Part shown: piece after piece, positions 9,028 through 17,303 of the stretch
How the letters are laid out: every line of letters starts with the position of its first letter
Position numbering within the stretch: position 1 is the stretch's first letter
Notes under the pieces: model-generated
Databases searched by the model: none
Seen by the model: only the letters and a program-made list of their open reading frames with translations
What the model was told of the DNA's origin: nothing
From: Caulobacter sp. SL161
GTDB taxonomy: Bacteria > Pseudomonadota > Alphaproteobacteria > Caulobacterales > Caulobacteraceae
NCBI RefSeq assembly: GCF_026672375.1
Contig: NZ_JAPPRA010000001.1
Span: forward strand, 3,844,001 to 3,908,000
Direction: 5' to 3'
DNA length: 64,000 nucleotides
Position numbers and translations under genes: made by a program

Positions 9028-9060
9028 GGACCTTGGTCGGCGGGCCAAGGTCCTTTTTCT
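9028..9060 (+). terminator. Intrinsic terminator after the XRE gene
   Basis: A 9-bp perfect stem (9028-9036 with 9045-9053) and an 8-base loop are followed by TTTTT and CTT. It lies 29 bases after the XRE stop codon and before the convergent PilZ gene. Confidence 0.9.
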
Positions 9061-9066
9061 TGGGCG

Positions 9067-9420
9067 TCAGCCTGTGGAGACGTCCGCCCGCGACGCCCGC
9101 CAGATACGCTTGGCTGTTCCGGCGACCGCCGGCGCGAGCCCGCGTAGATCGTAGGTCCTGACGATGCGCAGGCCGATCTCGCGCTCGCGCTGCCAGGCGA
9201 CGGTCACGTCATGGGCCAGTCCGGCGTCGAGATCGATCAGTTGGATCTGTCCCGCCGGCGCGCCTCCCGTCAGCATCTGAACGCGCGCGCCCTGGCTGGA
9301 AAGATCGCGGATCACGCAGTCCCAAGCGAAGGCGCCGCAGAGAACCTTGCCTGATCTCTGCGTCTGGATGCGGACAGCCGCTCTTCGATCGTGTTCCGCG
9401 CCAGACGCGTGCTTCGACAT
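9067..9420 (-). CDS. PilZ-domain protein
   Basis: The 117-residue protein starts MSKHASGAEHDRRAAVRIQT, with an RRAAVR motif equivalent to the cyclic-di-GMP-binding R-x3-R of PilZ domains. It continues with VIRDLSSQGARV, the counterpart of the D-x-S-x2-G motif. It therefore has both halves of the c-di-GMP site and little else. Such stand-alone PilZ proteins often control motility or surface attachment. The reading frame continues upstream to 9582, but that part lacks the composition of a real N-terminus, so I use the ATG at 9420. Confidence 0.85.
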   Translation of the reverse strand: MSKHASGAEHDRRAAVRIQTQRSGKVLCGAFAWDCVIRDLSSQGARVQMLTGGAPAGQIQLIDLDAGLAHDVTVAWQREREIGLRIVRTYDLRGLAPAVAGTAKRIWRASRADVSTG

Positions 9421-9635
9421 GGGTCGATAAACGCACGACGCGGTTAATTGGCGGTGCAGAAGTAAGATTTTTGTAGTGAAGGTTAATGATGGGCCGCACC
9501 CAGAATGAGGTTTTGTGTCGCGGCCGCCGATGACAGCCTTGTCAATGACCAGGGGATCAGGCCAACCTTCTTCAGCGACCATCGTTATGGATCGGCGCGC
9601 AAGCCGGCCAAAGACGTCGGCGCGGAGGAAACGTC

Positions 9636-10613
9636 ATGGCCAAGGGATCGGTCCTACTCGCCGACGTGAATGGTCGCGATCTGGCCCTGGCGCTGGTCAG
9701 TCCGGGCGAGGCGCCGCGCGGACATCGCGATCTAGCCTGCCCGTCGCTCAAAGCGCTTGAAGAGCACCTGATCGACGCCGTGTCCGAGCATTCGGCTGAC
9801 GGCCTGATCGGAGCCGCTGTCTGCGGCGCCGGCCCCGAAATCGACGGTGCGATCGCGCTGACGGCCGGCGACTTCACGCTGACCCAGGCCTGGTTACGCG
9901 CGGTGCTGAAGACGCCGCGCGTCTCGCTGTTGAACGACTTCGCCGCCTGCGCCCTGGGCGCGCCCCGCCTGGCCCCGTCGGCCATGCGCCTGATCCACGA
10001 GGGCAAGCCCGGCCGCAACGCCCAGATCGCCGTGATCGGCCCCAATCTCGGCCTCGGCGTCGCCGCCCTGACGCCCCACCGAACCGACGGGTGGACGCCC
10101 GTGGTCAGCGAGGGCGGCCATATCGACTTCACCCCCGGCGAGCCCCGCGAAGTCCCGGTGTTCGAGGCGCTGCAAGCCCGGCATGGCCGGGTCTCGGCGG
10201 AGCATTTCCTGTCACAGCAGGGCCTCGCCGATATCTATGCGGCCCTGGGCGGCGGGCTGGACGGGAGCGACGAGGTCATTCTCGCCTGGGTCCGGGACGG
10301 CGACGAGACGGCGCGGGAAGCCCTGTCGATCTTCAGCGCCCTCCTGGGCGCCTTCGCGGGAGACGCCGCCCTCAGCTTCGCGGCCCGGGGAGGCGTCTAT
10401 ATCAACAGCCCCCTGATGGAACGCATCGATGGTCTGCTCGATCAGGCCGCCTTCAGCCGGCGCTTTGAGGACAAGGGCCGGATGAGCGCCTATCTCAAGG
10501 ACATCCCGGTCTATCTCGCCGTCGGGCGCTGCACGCTGCTGGGCTTGTCCGCGCTCTTCACCGCCAGCGACCTGCGATACGAAGCCGCCGAGGTGAAGGT
10601 CCTCGACTGCTGA
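9636..10613 (+). CDS. Glucokinase-family (Glk) protein with altered ATP-binding loops
   Basis: At 325 residues it matches the length and fold of proteobacterial glucokinase. Sugar-binding residues are kept: the Asn100-Asp101 pair in LLNDFAA (catalytic base), EGGH at 159-162, and a Glu in RVSAEHFL. Both phosphate loops are altered. The usual DVGGTN is DVNGRD (residues 10-15) and the usual GTGLGVA is NLGLGVA (137-143). ATP binding may thus be changed or lost, and the protein could be a sugar sensor rather than a kinase. A GAGGAAA ribosome-binding site precedes the ATG. It converges on megL with seven bases between. Confidence 0.8.
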   Translation: MAKGSVLLADVNGRDLALALVSPGEAPRGHRDLACPSLKALEEHLIDAVSEHSADGLIGAAVCGAGPEIDGAIALTAGDFTLTQAWLRAVLKTPRVSLLNDFAACALGAPRLAPSAMRLIHEGKPGRNAQIAVIGPNLGLGVAALTPHRTDGWTPVVSEGGHIDFTPGEPREVPVFEALQARHGRVSAEHFLSQQGLADIYAALGGGLDGSDEVILAWVRDGDETAREALSIFSALLGAFAGDAALSFAARGGVYINSPLMERIDGLLDQAAFSRRFEDKGRMSAYLKDIPVYLAVGRCTLLGLSALFTASDLRYEAAEVKVLDC

Positions 10614-10620
10614 GCCCGGC

Positions 10621-11826
10621 TCAAGCCGGTTCCGCGACCTTGAGAGGGTCCAGCGCCATCGCCAGATCAGCCAGGATATCGGCCACGTCCTCAAGACCCA
10701 CGGAGAGACGCACCATACCCTCGCCGATTGCGGCGGCGGCCCGCTCCTCAGGCGTGTAGGGCGAATGGGTCATGCTGGCCGGATGCTGGATCAAGGTCTC
10801 GGCGTCGCCCAGCGACACGGCGCGGCGGATCAGCGCTAGCCGGTTCATCATCGCCACGCCGGCGGCGTGGCCGCCCTTCAGCTCGAACGCCATCATGCCG
10901 CCGCCCGACGCCATCTGGCGCGCAGCCAGATCGCGCTGCGGGAAGCTCTGCAGGCCAGGATAGAACACCTGCTCGACAGCGGGGTGATCCTCCAGCCAGC
11001 GGGCCACCGCCTGGGCGCTCTGGCTGTGGCGAGCCATGCGCAGCGACAGCGTCTTGAGCCCGCGCAGGACAAGAAAGGCGGTGAAGGGCGACATCACCGC
11101 ACCGGTCATGTCCTTTACCCCGCACAGGCGCACGCGGCCCATGTCTTCGATCCCGCCGGCGGCGATCCCGCCCACCAGGTCGCCGTGGCCGCCCAGATAC
11201 TTGGTCGCCGAGTGCACCACGATATCGGCGCCCAGAGCCAGGGGCCGGGTCAGGCAGGGCGTGGCGTAGGTGTTGTCGACCACCACCTTGGCGCCCGCAG
11301 CGTGCGCGATCCGGGTGATCGCGGCGATGTCGACCAGACGCATGTTCGGATTCGCCGGGGTCTCGAAATAGACGATCCGCGTCTGGTCCGAGATGGCGGC
11401 CGCCAGGGTTTCGGGCCGGGTCATGTCGACCTGCTTCACCGTCACGCCGAACCGGGTCAGGCCATCGCGCAGGAACGCAAAGGTGCAGCCGTAGAGGGTC
11501 CGGTCGGTGATCACCTCGTCGCCGGCCCGCAGGAAGCTCCACAGGGTGGCGGTGATCGCGCCCATGCCCGAGGCCGTGGCGACCGCCGCCTCGGCGCCCT
11601 CCAGGCTGGCCAGACGACGCTCCAGAAGGTCGGTCGTGGGGTTGGAAATGCGCGAGTAGAAGTGCCCCTCGCGGGTTCCGGCGAACATCTCGCCACCCGC
11701 CTCGGCGCTCTCGAACGCGAAGGTCGAGGTCAGGTGCAGCGGCGGGGTCAGGGCGCCATGCTCGTCGGCGGGATCGTAGCCCGCGTGGATCGCCCGCGTG
11801 GAAAAGCCGGTCTGGTCGTCGCGCAT
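10621..11826 (-). CDS. megL: Methionine gamma-lyase (PLP enzyme)
   Basis: The 401-residue protein belongs to the Cys/Met-metabolism PLP family. The PLP lysine lies in [14 protein letters not shown] and the phosphate-binding tyrosine in [10 protein letters not shown]. The segment [13 protein letters not shown] contains the cysteine that is diagnostic of methionine gamma-lyases (Cys116 of the Pseudomonas putida enzyme) rather than cystathionine enzymes. [11 protein letters not shown] and [18 protein letters not shown] also match that enzyme closely. It would release methanethiol, 2-oxobutyrate and ammonia from methionine. It is divergent from an Lrp/AsnC regulator that probably controls it. Confidence 0.93.
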   Translation of the reverse strand: MRDDQTGFSTRAIHAGYDPADEHGALTPPLHLTSTFAFESAEAGGEMFAGTREGHFYSRISNPTTDLLERRLASLEGAEAAVATASGMGAITATLWSFLRAGDEVITDRTLYGCTFAFLRDGLTRFGVTVKQVDMTRPETLAAAISDQTRIVYFETPANPNMRLVDIAAITRIAHAAGAKVVVDNTYATPCLTRPLALGADIVVHSATKYLGGHGDLVGGIAAGGIEDMGRVRLCGVKDMTGAVMSPFTAFLVLRGLKTLSLRMARHSQSAQAVARWLEDHPAVEQVFYPGLQSFPQRDLAARQMASGGGMMAFELKGGHAAGVAMMNRLALIRRAVSLGDAETLIQHPASMTHSPYTPEERAAAAIGEGMVRLSVGLEDVADILADLAMALDPLKVAEPA

Positions 11827-11883
11827 GTCCTGCTCCCTTTGCCGCTACTGTGGCGTAGAACGAAGCGCGCGAGATTGCTAAGT

Positions 11884-11911
11884 CTGCTACAAGACAAGCT
11901 TGTTTTAGCAG
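11884..11911. promoter_or_regulatory. Probable operator between megL and its Lrp-type regulator
   Basis: The 105-base divergent gap contains ACAAGCTTGT (11894-11903), a perfect palindrome. It is nested in the wider arms CTGCTA (11884-11889) and TAGCAG (11906-11911). Lrp-family dimers bind such dyads. Its position between two divergent starts suggests joint control of megL and the regulator. Confidence 0.6.
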
Positions 11912-11931
11912 AATCTGCTCAGGAGGCGCCT

Positions 11932-12390
11932 ATGGACGCCAAGGATCGCCAGATCATCCGCGAACTGCAGAAGGACGGACGTCTCACCAACCAGGAACTG
12001 GCCGAGCGGGTGAACCTCTCGCCCTCCCCCTGCCTGCGTCGGGTGCGCAATCTCGAGGCCGAGGGGGTGATCACCGGCTATACGGCGCTGGTGGACCAGA
12101 AGGCCTACGGCCTGCCGATCACCGTCTTCGTACGGGTTCGGCTGGATCGTCATGGCCAGGACCTGATCAAGGGCTTCGAGGAGGCGGTGGCGCGGATCGA
12201 CCAGATCCTCGACTGCTTCCTTTTGGCGGGCGGCGACGACTATCTGCTGCGCGTGATCGTCGACAGCCTGGAGGCCTATGAAGACTTCATGCGCCGCAAG
12301 CTCCATGCCATCCCGGGCATCGCCTCGATCGACACCAGCTTCGCCTACGGCGTGGTGAAACAAACCCGCGTGTTTCCGCTGGCGGGCTGA
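11932..12390 (+). CDS. Lrp/AsnC-family transcriptional regulator
   Basis: The 152-residue protein has an N-terminal winged helix (DRQIIRELQKDGRLTNQELA, then NLSPSPCLRRVRNLEAEGVI) and a C-terminal RAM ligand-binding domain (about 70-150, including CFLLAGGDDYLLRV). Both match the AsnC/Lrp family in length and order. The start is set by AGGAG seven bases upstream of ATG 11932. It is divergent from methionine gamma-lyase, as amino-acid-responsive regulators often are to the catabolic gene they control. Methionine or a related amino acid is the inferred ligand. Confidence 0.93.
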   Translation: MDAKDRQIIRELQKDGRLTNQELAERVNLSPSPCLRRVRNLEAEGVITGYTALVDQKAYGLPITVFVRVRLDRHGQDLIKGFEEAVARIDQILDCFLLAGGDDYLLRVIVDSLEAYEDFMRRKLHAIPGIASIDTSFAYGVVKQTRVFPLAG

Positions 12391-12452
12391 CGCGCTCGCC
12401 TCACAGGAACGTCAATCCAAGCCTTACCTTCAGGCGATACGATGACGGCGCG

Positions 12453-13874
12453 ATGATCGAAGAAGCGCCGCCCCATCCCCGCGCCCCGATGGCCGCGTCC
12501 CCCAGCGTCACGACGGCGCTGAAGCACGCGCCGTTGGGCATCGCCATCTTCGACAATCAGATGCGTTATCTGGCGGCGTCGCGGCAGTATCTGACCGATC
12601 AGCACCTGCCGCCTGACCTGCCCTTGATCGGCCGCCTTCACTACGACGCCTTCCCCGAGGTGCCGCAGAAGTGGCGGGATCTCCACGCCCGAGTCCTGGC
12701 CGAGGGGGTCGAGCTGCGGCATGAGGGCGATCCCTATGTCGATCGCGACGGGCGCACGCAATGGATCCGCTGGTCCATGGCTCCCTGGCGCACCGATGGG
12801 GGAGAGATCGGGGGCCTTGTACTCTACACCGAGGTGGTCACCGCCGGCATTCTGGCCCGCCGCGCGCTGGAAGCGGCCGAGGCGCGCTACCGCGCCGTTT
12901 TCGACCAGACCGCCATGGGCGTGGCGCGCCTGGCCCAGGACGGCGCGATCCTCGAAGCCAATGACAGCTTCTGCACCATTTTACGCCGCCCCCGGGAACA
13001 GCTTCTGGGAAGCCGCATAACAACCCTGGTGCATGAGCACGATCTGGCCCAGGCGCTGGCGGACGGTGAAGCCCTGACGAGGGGGGCGATCGACACCTAT
13101 ACGGCGGACCGTCGCTTCCGGGGCGAGCAGCCGGACGAGACCCTCTGGCTGAACCTGACAGTGTCCAAGGTCAGCCCGGCCGAGGAACCGCCCTATCTGG
13201 TCGTGATCCTCTCGGACATCAGCCATCGCAAACTCGCCGAGAGCGCGCAACAGCATCACCAGGCGCAACTCCGTCTGCTTATCAACGAGCTGAACCACCG
13301 CGTGAAGAACACCCTGGCCACGGTGCAGTCCATGGCCGCCCAGACCCTGCGCAACGAACCCAGCCCTGCGGTGGCCTTCGAGAAGTTCGAGGCCCGCCTG
13401 ATGGGCCTGTCGGGGGTGCACGACATCCTGACCCGCGAAAGCTGGCATGGCGCGCCGCTGCGCGAGGTGGCCGAGCGGGCCCTGCGCCCCTTCGACGAGG
13501 GGGGAACACGGATCGAGATCACCGGCCCGCCGATCCGCCTGCAGCCCGGCGGCGCCCTGACCATGGCGCTGATCTTCCACGAACTGGCCACCAATGCTCT
13601 GAAGTATGGCGCTCTGTCCTGCGCCGAAGGCCGCGTGCGCCTGTTCTGGAGCTACGATGCGGACAGCCGAACGCTCGACTGCCAATGGATCGAAGCGAGC
13701 GGTCCGCCCGTGGTCGCGCCCACCCGCAAGGGCTTCGGCTCGCGCCTGATCGAACGCAGCCTGCGCGGAGAGCTCAAGGGCGAGGCGACCATGGACTACC
13801 ACCCCGACGGCTTGCGCTGCGGGCTACGCGCGCGCCTTCCGGAGACGGCCGAAGACAAGGGCTCACCACTCTAG
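12453..13874 (+). CDS. PAS-domain sensor histidine kinase, HWE family
   Basis: The 473-residue soluble kinase has two PAS-like regions (about 20-140 and 145-265; HPLNRPF-like features are weak, but PYVDRDGRTQWIRW is typical). An HWE kinase core follows. The phospho-acceptor lies in NELNHRVKNTLATVQSMAAQ, the N-box is HELATNALKYGAL, and the family-defining W-x-E is QWIE. No membrane segment is visible, so it senses a cytoplasmic signal, perhaps light or redox through PAS. HWE kinases are typical of alphaproteobacteria and often feed the general stress response. No partner response regulator is adjacent. Confidence 0.93.
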   Translation: MIEEAPPHPRAPMAASPSVTTALKHAPLGIAIFDNQMRYLAASRQYLTDQHLPPDLPLIGRLHYDAFPEVPQKWRDLHARVLAEGVELRHEGDPYVDRDGRTQWIRWSMAPWRTDGGEIGGLVLYTEVVTAGILARRALEAAEARYRAVFDQTAMGVARLAQDGAILEANDSFCTILRRPREQLLGSRITTLVHEHDLAQALADGEALTRGAIDTYTADRRFRGEQPDETLWLNLTVSKVSPAEEPPYLVVILSDISHRKLAESAQQHHQAQLRLLINELNHRVKNTLATVQSMAAQTLRNEPSPAVAFEKFEARLMGLSGVHDILTRESWHGAPLREVAERALRPFDEGGTRIEITGPPIRLQPGGALTMALIFHELATNALKYGALSCAEGRVRLFWSYDADSRTLDCQWIEASGPPVVAPTRKGFGSRLIERSLRGELKGEATMDYHPDGLRCGLRARLPETAEDKGSPL

Positions 13875-14020
13875 CCTTCAGGGAAACCTTGCGCGGGGAC
13901 GGATGATCCCGGCCAAGCCCGAGAGCGCATCGTCGATGCCGGCGTCATGCAACTGAGGCTGAACCGCCGCGTGGCTGTCGCATGAATCGCTCATAGCGCG
14001 GTTCGGAGACCTTCCCGACC

Positions 14021-15010
14021 ATGCGCCTCCTGACGACCTCCCTCGCCTTGCTGCTCATCGCCGCCACGCCGGCGGGGGCCAACACGTTCCGGGAACGCCT
14101 CTATGATCCCGCCGCCGGGGTCATGGTCGTGGCCCATCGCGGCTGCCACGCTGCGGCGCCGGATCACGGCCTGGCGTCGAGCGCCCCCGAGAACTCTCTG
14201 GAAGCCCTGCAGCGTTGCATCGACATCGGCGTCGACATGGTCGAGACCGATGTGCGCCGCACCCAGGACGGCGTCCTGGTGATCATGCACGACCCAAGTG
14301 TCGACCGAACCACCGATGGCGGCGGCCTAGTCGCCAAGCTGACGCTCGCCCAGATCCAGGCGCTTCGGCTCGACGGCGGCGATGAGGCGCCGCCGACGCT
14401 GGAAGCCTTCCTCCGCGCCGCGCGTGGCCGCGTTCTGGTGAACCTTCATCTGAAGGGCCCCTTCGCGGCCCAGGCGGCGGAGGTCGCGCGCCGCGCCGAC
14501 GCGAGCGACTGGGTGCTGTTCAAGGCCCGGGCGAAGACAGACATGTCTCCGATCGCCGATCAGCCGCTCTATCGCGATGTCGCCTTCATGCCGATGGTCG
14601 GCGAAGGCGCCGCGCGGGACGCGGGGCAGTTGGGCCAGGTCATCACCCGCCAGGCCTCCGGAATTCGTCCTATTCCCGCCGTGGAGACGCGCCGCATGGG
14701 CGCGCAAGGCTTCGCCTCGGTGCGCGACGCCGCCGAAGCCGCCCGGGTTCGCGTCTGGGCCAACACCCTGGGCATGAGCAGCTGGAAAAGCTTTTTCGGC
14801 GTCTCGGGCGACCGCCGCGCGCTGCGCGACCCGGACACCTCCTGGGGTCGCCTGATCGACCAGGGCGTCAGCATCATCCAGACCGATCACCCGGCGCGGC
14901 TCCTGGGCTATCTGAAAAGCCGTCGCCTTCGGGACGGCGTGACCATCGCCACGATCGGCGAGGCCTCCCCGTCCTCGACCACGCACGCCGCTCTGGCCGG
15001 AACGCGGTAG
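14021..15010 (+). CDS. Periplasmic glycerophosphodiester phosphodiesterase
   Basis: A signal peptide (MRLLTTSLALLLIAATPAGA) is followed by a GDPD TIM barrel of normal length (329 residues). Catalytic motifs are VVAHRGCH (general acid/base His), APENSLEAL, VDMVETDVRRTQDG (metal-binding Glu-Asp) and VIMHDP. A late IQTDHPARLL matches the final strand. It would hydrolyse deacylated phospholipids to glycerol-3-phosphate in the periplasm. It is the last host gene before the prophage; the frame and C-terminus look intact. Confidence 0.93.
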   Translation: MRLLTTSLALLLIAATPAGANTFRERLYDPAAGVMVVAHRGCHAAAPDHGLASSAPENSLEALQRCIDIGVDMVETDVRRTQDGVLVIMHDPSVDRTTDGGGLVAKLTLAQIQALRLDGGDEAPPTLEAFLRAARGRVLVNLHLKGPFAAQAAEVARRADASDWVLFKARAKTDMSPIADQPLYRDVAFMPMVGEGAARDAGQLGQVITRQASGIRPIPAVETRRMGAQGFASVRDAAEAARVRVWANTLGMSSWKSFFGVSGDRRALRDPDTSWGRLIDQGVSIIQTDHPARLLGYLKSRRLRDGVTIATIGEASPSSTTHAALAGTR

Positions 15011-15200
15011 GCGGGGGCGCTTACCCGACACGCCACGAACCCGAACCGCGCGCCCAGAAGCGGCGGTCTCGACTTGGCTTTTCAGGGAAATCAGTCCGTC
15101 CTGGTGGCGGGGGGCGGGAGCAAGATGGCTCATACATCGCCGGGTGCCCCGTTTAAGATCGCCGTCTAGGCTTGGTTGCCCGGCCGACCGAAACAAGAAA
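15011..15200. other. Host-prophage junction region (left side)
   Basis: Between the GDPD stop and the first phage terminator there is about 190 bases with no convincing gene. The left prophage end should lie here. I saw no tRNA or tmRNA gene that could serve as attachment site, and the core sequence cannot be defined without the right end, which is outside the window. Confidence 0.4.
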
Positions 15201-15227
15201 GCCCGCCACCAGGGCTTGGTGGCGGGC
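15191..15227 (-). terminator. Terminator of the leftward phage late operon
   Basis: A perfect 10-bp stem (15201-15210 with 15218-15227), loop of 7, is followed in the leftward direction by a T-rich run (complement of 15191-15200). It lies about 35 bases beyond the last phage gene and would stop late transcription before the host GDPD gene. Confidence 0.85.
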
Positions 15228-15261
15228 TTCATCGTGCGCTCGACCTTGCGGGAGCGGTAGA

Positions 15262-15864
15262 TCAGGGCTTGAGCGCCGATCCCTGAGGCTCAGCGGAAAC
15301 GCCCTTGATGTGGGCACCATACAGAGCCGCCTGACGGGAGTACCACTCGCGCCAGGCTAGCGCCTCGACCTCGAGGACGTGGCAGGCTCCGTAGTTGTCG
15401 ACGACGGTGTCGGCGACGGTATAGAGCGCAACTCCGGAAGGGGCTTCGACAGGTCCACCGGGGGATCGGGGAAGGGTGGAGCCAAGAGCTGCGGCGTCGT
15501 GCATGCGGACAAAGCCAACAGGCACGCTGAAAGTGCGATCAACCTCGAAAGGCACATAGATAGGGACCTCCTCTTTTAGGGTCTTGGTGCGCCACCGGAT
15601 CTCGACAGTCTTGACCGCTACGTCACGGCGGATGTCTTGCGTGATGACGCCAGCCTTGGCCCGCACCTCATCAGCGATCTTGCTCGCCTTGGCCATTCGA
15701 TCAGCTTGCGCCGACCGCTCGGCCGAGACACCGGCTTGGCGCCCGAACTGATACACGCCGCCGATCGTCAGCACGGCCACGAGGGCGAAAAGGAGGGCTC
15801 GCCCGATCTTGGATCGCGTAAGCGCCTTGCCGATCCGCACCGCAACCTCAACCAGCCCCATCAT
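15262..15864 (-). CDS. Rz: Inner-membrane spanin (Rz-like)
   Basis: The protein has one N-terminal membrane segment (IGRALLFALVAVLTIGGVYQ) and then a charged, helical periplasmic region (about 40-110). The end, containing NYGACHVLEVEALAWREWY, resembles the C-terminus of Rz proteins. The ATG overlaps the TGA of the endolysin gene, giving the classic endolysin-Rz order. A second gene lies nested in another frame (15357-15557), as in lambda Rz/Rz1. Together they would fuse inner and outer membranes in the last step of lysis. Confidence 0.8.
   Translation of the reverse strand: MMGLVEVAVRIGKALTRSKIGRALLFALVAVLTIGGVYQFGRQAGVSAERSAQADRMAKASKIADEVRAKAGVITQDIRRDVAVKTVEIRWRTKTLKEEVPIYVPFEVDRTFSVPVGFVRMHDAAALGSTLPRSPGGPVEAPSGVALYTVADTVVDNYGACHVLEVEALAWREWYSRQAALYGAHIKGVSAEPQGSALKP
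15357..15557 (-). CDS. Rz1: Outer-membrane lipoprotein spanin (Rz1-like), nested in Rz
   Basis: Entirely inside the Rz gene but in a different frame, this 66-codon gene encodes a lipoprotein signal with lipobox L-S-A-C (Cys19). A proline-rich mature part follows (APPFPDPPVDLSKPLPE), as expected for Rz1-type o-spanins. Position, size and proline content together make chance unlikely. The lipidated end would sit in the outer membrane and bind Rz across the periplasm. Confidence 0.78.
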   Translation of the reverse strand: MCLSRLIALSACLLALSACTTPQLLAPPFPDPPVDLSKPLPELRSIPSPTPSSTTTEPATSSRSRR

Positions 15865-16460
15865 GCGGCGGCCTGCGCGAACGCAGCCTTCAGCTTTTGA
15901 TCGTAGCCGTGTTGCGCGAAGCCTGGACCGTTGTAGCGGCGCGCGAAGCCCGCCCAATCCGAGGCCTTGAGCGCAGCGTGCATGTCATGGTTGGCGACAA
16001 TGAAGAGCGCGAAGCAACGCAGTTGAGCACGCTCGCCCTGGATCATGTCACGGACGAACGACTGCACACTGGCATGCCCGCACGCACGGTGATTGAAGCC
16101 CATAATCTGAAACAGACCGTAGGATGCAGACCGCAGGGCCGCAGTCTCATCAAGGGCCATCGCCGCCACGAGCTGGTCATAACGCTGACCCTGCGTGGCG
16201 AGGTAGGGCTTGCCGCCCCAGGTCGCATAAGAGATGTCCGGATGGGTGGCGCTAAAGCGCCCCTTTGTTTCCCGCGCGAAGATGTGCGGCTCGAACAAAA
16301 TGATAGGGCGTCGCGTCTCAGGATGGACGCCACGCCCCCGACTTTCGACCGCCATAACCGCGCGCACGTGTCGCGTCGTGACGCACAGCACCTTGGCGGC
16401 CGCGCGCACGTCGTCGTCGGAGACCGGTAGGGCCGGCCCCGCAAAGTCTGCCAGTTTCAT
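15861..16460 (-). CDS. Endolysin, N-acetylmuramidase family (DUF3380-like)
   Basis: This 199-residue protein shows features of the N-acetylmuramidase domain: VMAVESRGRG with the probable catalytic glutamate, IILFEPHIFAR, and SYGLFQIMGFNHRACGH. No peptidoglycan-binding repeat and no signal peptide is seen, so export would need a holin. I start it at ATG 16460 (MKLADFAG), just downstream of the palindrome at 16480-16492; an upstream in-frame ATG at 16550 would overlap the previous gene. It sits directly upstream of Rz/Rz1 in a lysis cassette. Confidence 0.87.
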   Translation of the reverse strand: MKLADFAGPALPVSDDDVRAAAKVLCVTTRHVRAVMAVESRGRGVHPETRRPIILFEPHIFARETKGRFSATHPDISYATWGGKPYLATQGQRYDQLVAAMALDETAALRSASYGLFQIMGFNHRACGHASVQSFVRDMIQGERAQLRCFALFIVANHDMHAALKASDWAGFARRYNGPGFAQHGYDQKLKAAFAQAAA

Positions 16461-16479
16461 GATGCTTCTCGCTATGAGA

Positions 16480-16492
16480 CGAACGGCGTTCG
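16480..16492. repeat. 13-bp palindrome CGAACGSCGTTCG, copy 1 (intergenic)
   Basis: Exact copy with central G. It is the only fully intergenic copy, 20 bases upstream of the endolysin start, which shows the element is not a by-product of coding. Confidence 0.9.
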
Positions 16493-16509
16493 CCTTGCTT
16501 AAGATCGCG

Positions 16510-16830
16510 TCAGGGATCGACGCGGCCGCGGTGGCCAATCCGGCCGTCAACCCGCCCGTCCAGCCCGTCGACGTGCTGAAGGATCCTGGGCGCGTAGGTC
16601 GTACCGAAGTAGAGCGCCAGGCCCGCCAGCATGATCACATCCCCCCAGCCGGGGGCCTGACCCTGGAACCGAGGGATCGCCGCAAGGACGAAGCCCGCAG
16701 CGAACATCGCGATCCCGATGCGCTGGAGCAGGGTTAACAGCCCTCCCCAGCCCATCAGCAACAGACAGAGCACCACGACCAGCAGGCCGCCGGCGACCAC
16801 GGAAAGGTATTGGGGCATCTGTGACAGCAT
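16510..16830 (-). CDS. Small membrane protein in lysis region (holin candidate)
   Basis: The 106-residue protein has three hydrophobic segments (YLSVVAGGLLVVVLCLLLMG, then IGIAMFAAGFVLAAIP, then VIMLAGLALYFGTTYA) and a charged C-terminal tail. Three segments and position just upstream of the endolysin fit a class I holin, but I recognise no specific holin family. It follows the 16834-17214 gene by three bases. Confidence 0.6.
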   Translation of the reverse strand: MLSQMPQYLSVVAGGLLVVVLCLLLMGWGGLLTLLQRIGIAMFAAGFVLAAIPRFQGQAPGWGDVIMLAGLALYFGTTYAPRILQHVDGLDGRVDGRIGHRGRVDP

Positions 16831-16833
16831 GGC

Positions 16834-17214
16834 TTAGCCCTCCGCCTGGTCAGAGCCGCCGATGCGCAGGCCGCCCGCCTCGAATTTGATCAGCTTGAAG
16901 GGATCGCCCGCGTACTTGGTGACGGCCTGGGTCAAGCCGCCGAAAAGCGCCATTCCCAGAAACCCGCAGGCGAATCCCACGAACGGGCCCGCCGCCGTTC
17001 CGACGCCGGGCCACTTGGCGTTCAGCAAGAATATGGGAAGCGGCGCCAGCCACGCCACGGCGGCCGCGCCCGAGGCCAGCGAGAGCGCCTTCGCCCGTAG
17101 GGTAAGCCGATCGCCGTACGCCATGGACAGCACCGCCCCCGCCGCGCCGGGCGCGTAGGGTGCGAGCTTGCTCAGGGCCGCGAGTAAGGTCGGATCCCCG
17201 GTATTGTCGGCCAT
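16834..17214 (-). CDS. Membrane protein in lysis region (holin candidate)
   Basis: The 126-residue protein has two or three hydrophobic segments (about 15-33, 45-65 and 72-96, including AAGPFVGFACGFLGMALFGG), then a soluble tail EAGGLRIGGSDQAEG. With the next gene it forms a pair of small membrane proteins before the endolysin. One may be the holin and the other an antiholin or tail-associated membrane protein. The assignment rests on position and topology only. Confidence 0.55.
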   Translation of the reverse strand: MADNTGDPTLLAALSKLAPYAPGAAGAVLSMAYGDRLTLRAKALSLASGAAAVAWLAPLPIFLLNAKWPGVGTAAGPFVGFACGFLGMALFGGLTQAVTKYAGDPFKLIKFEAGGLRIGGSDQAEG

Positions 17215-17303
17215 CGGCCAGATCTCCTGTACGCGAGAGGTGCGCTAGGCACGGTCGGCGGCTCTAGCGGCCGCCGTTGTGGATGATGGGTTCCCAGGCC
17301 GTC

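Noticed and set aside
15011-15260. A tRNA or tmRNA attachment site at the left junction
   Set aside because: No cloverleaf or tRNA-like sequence was recognised in this stretch.
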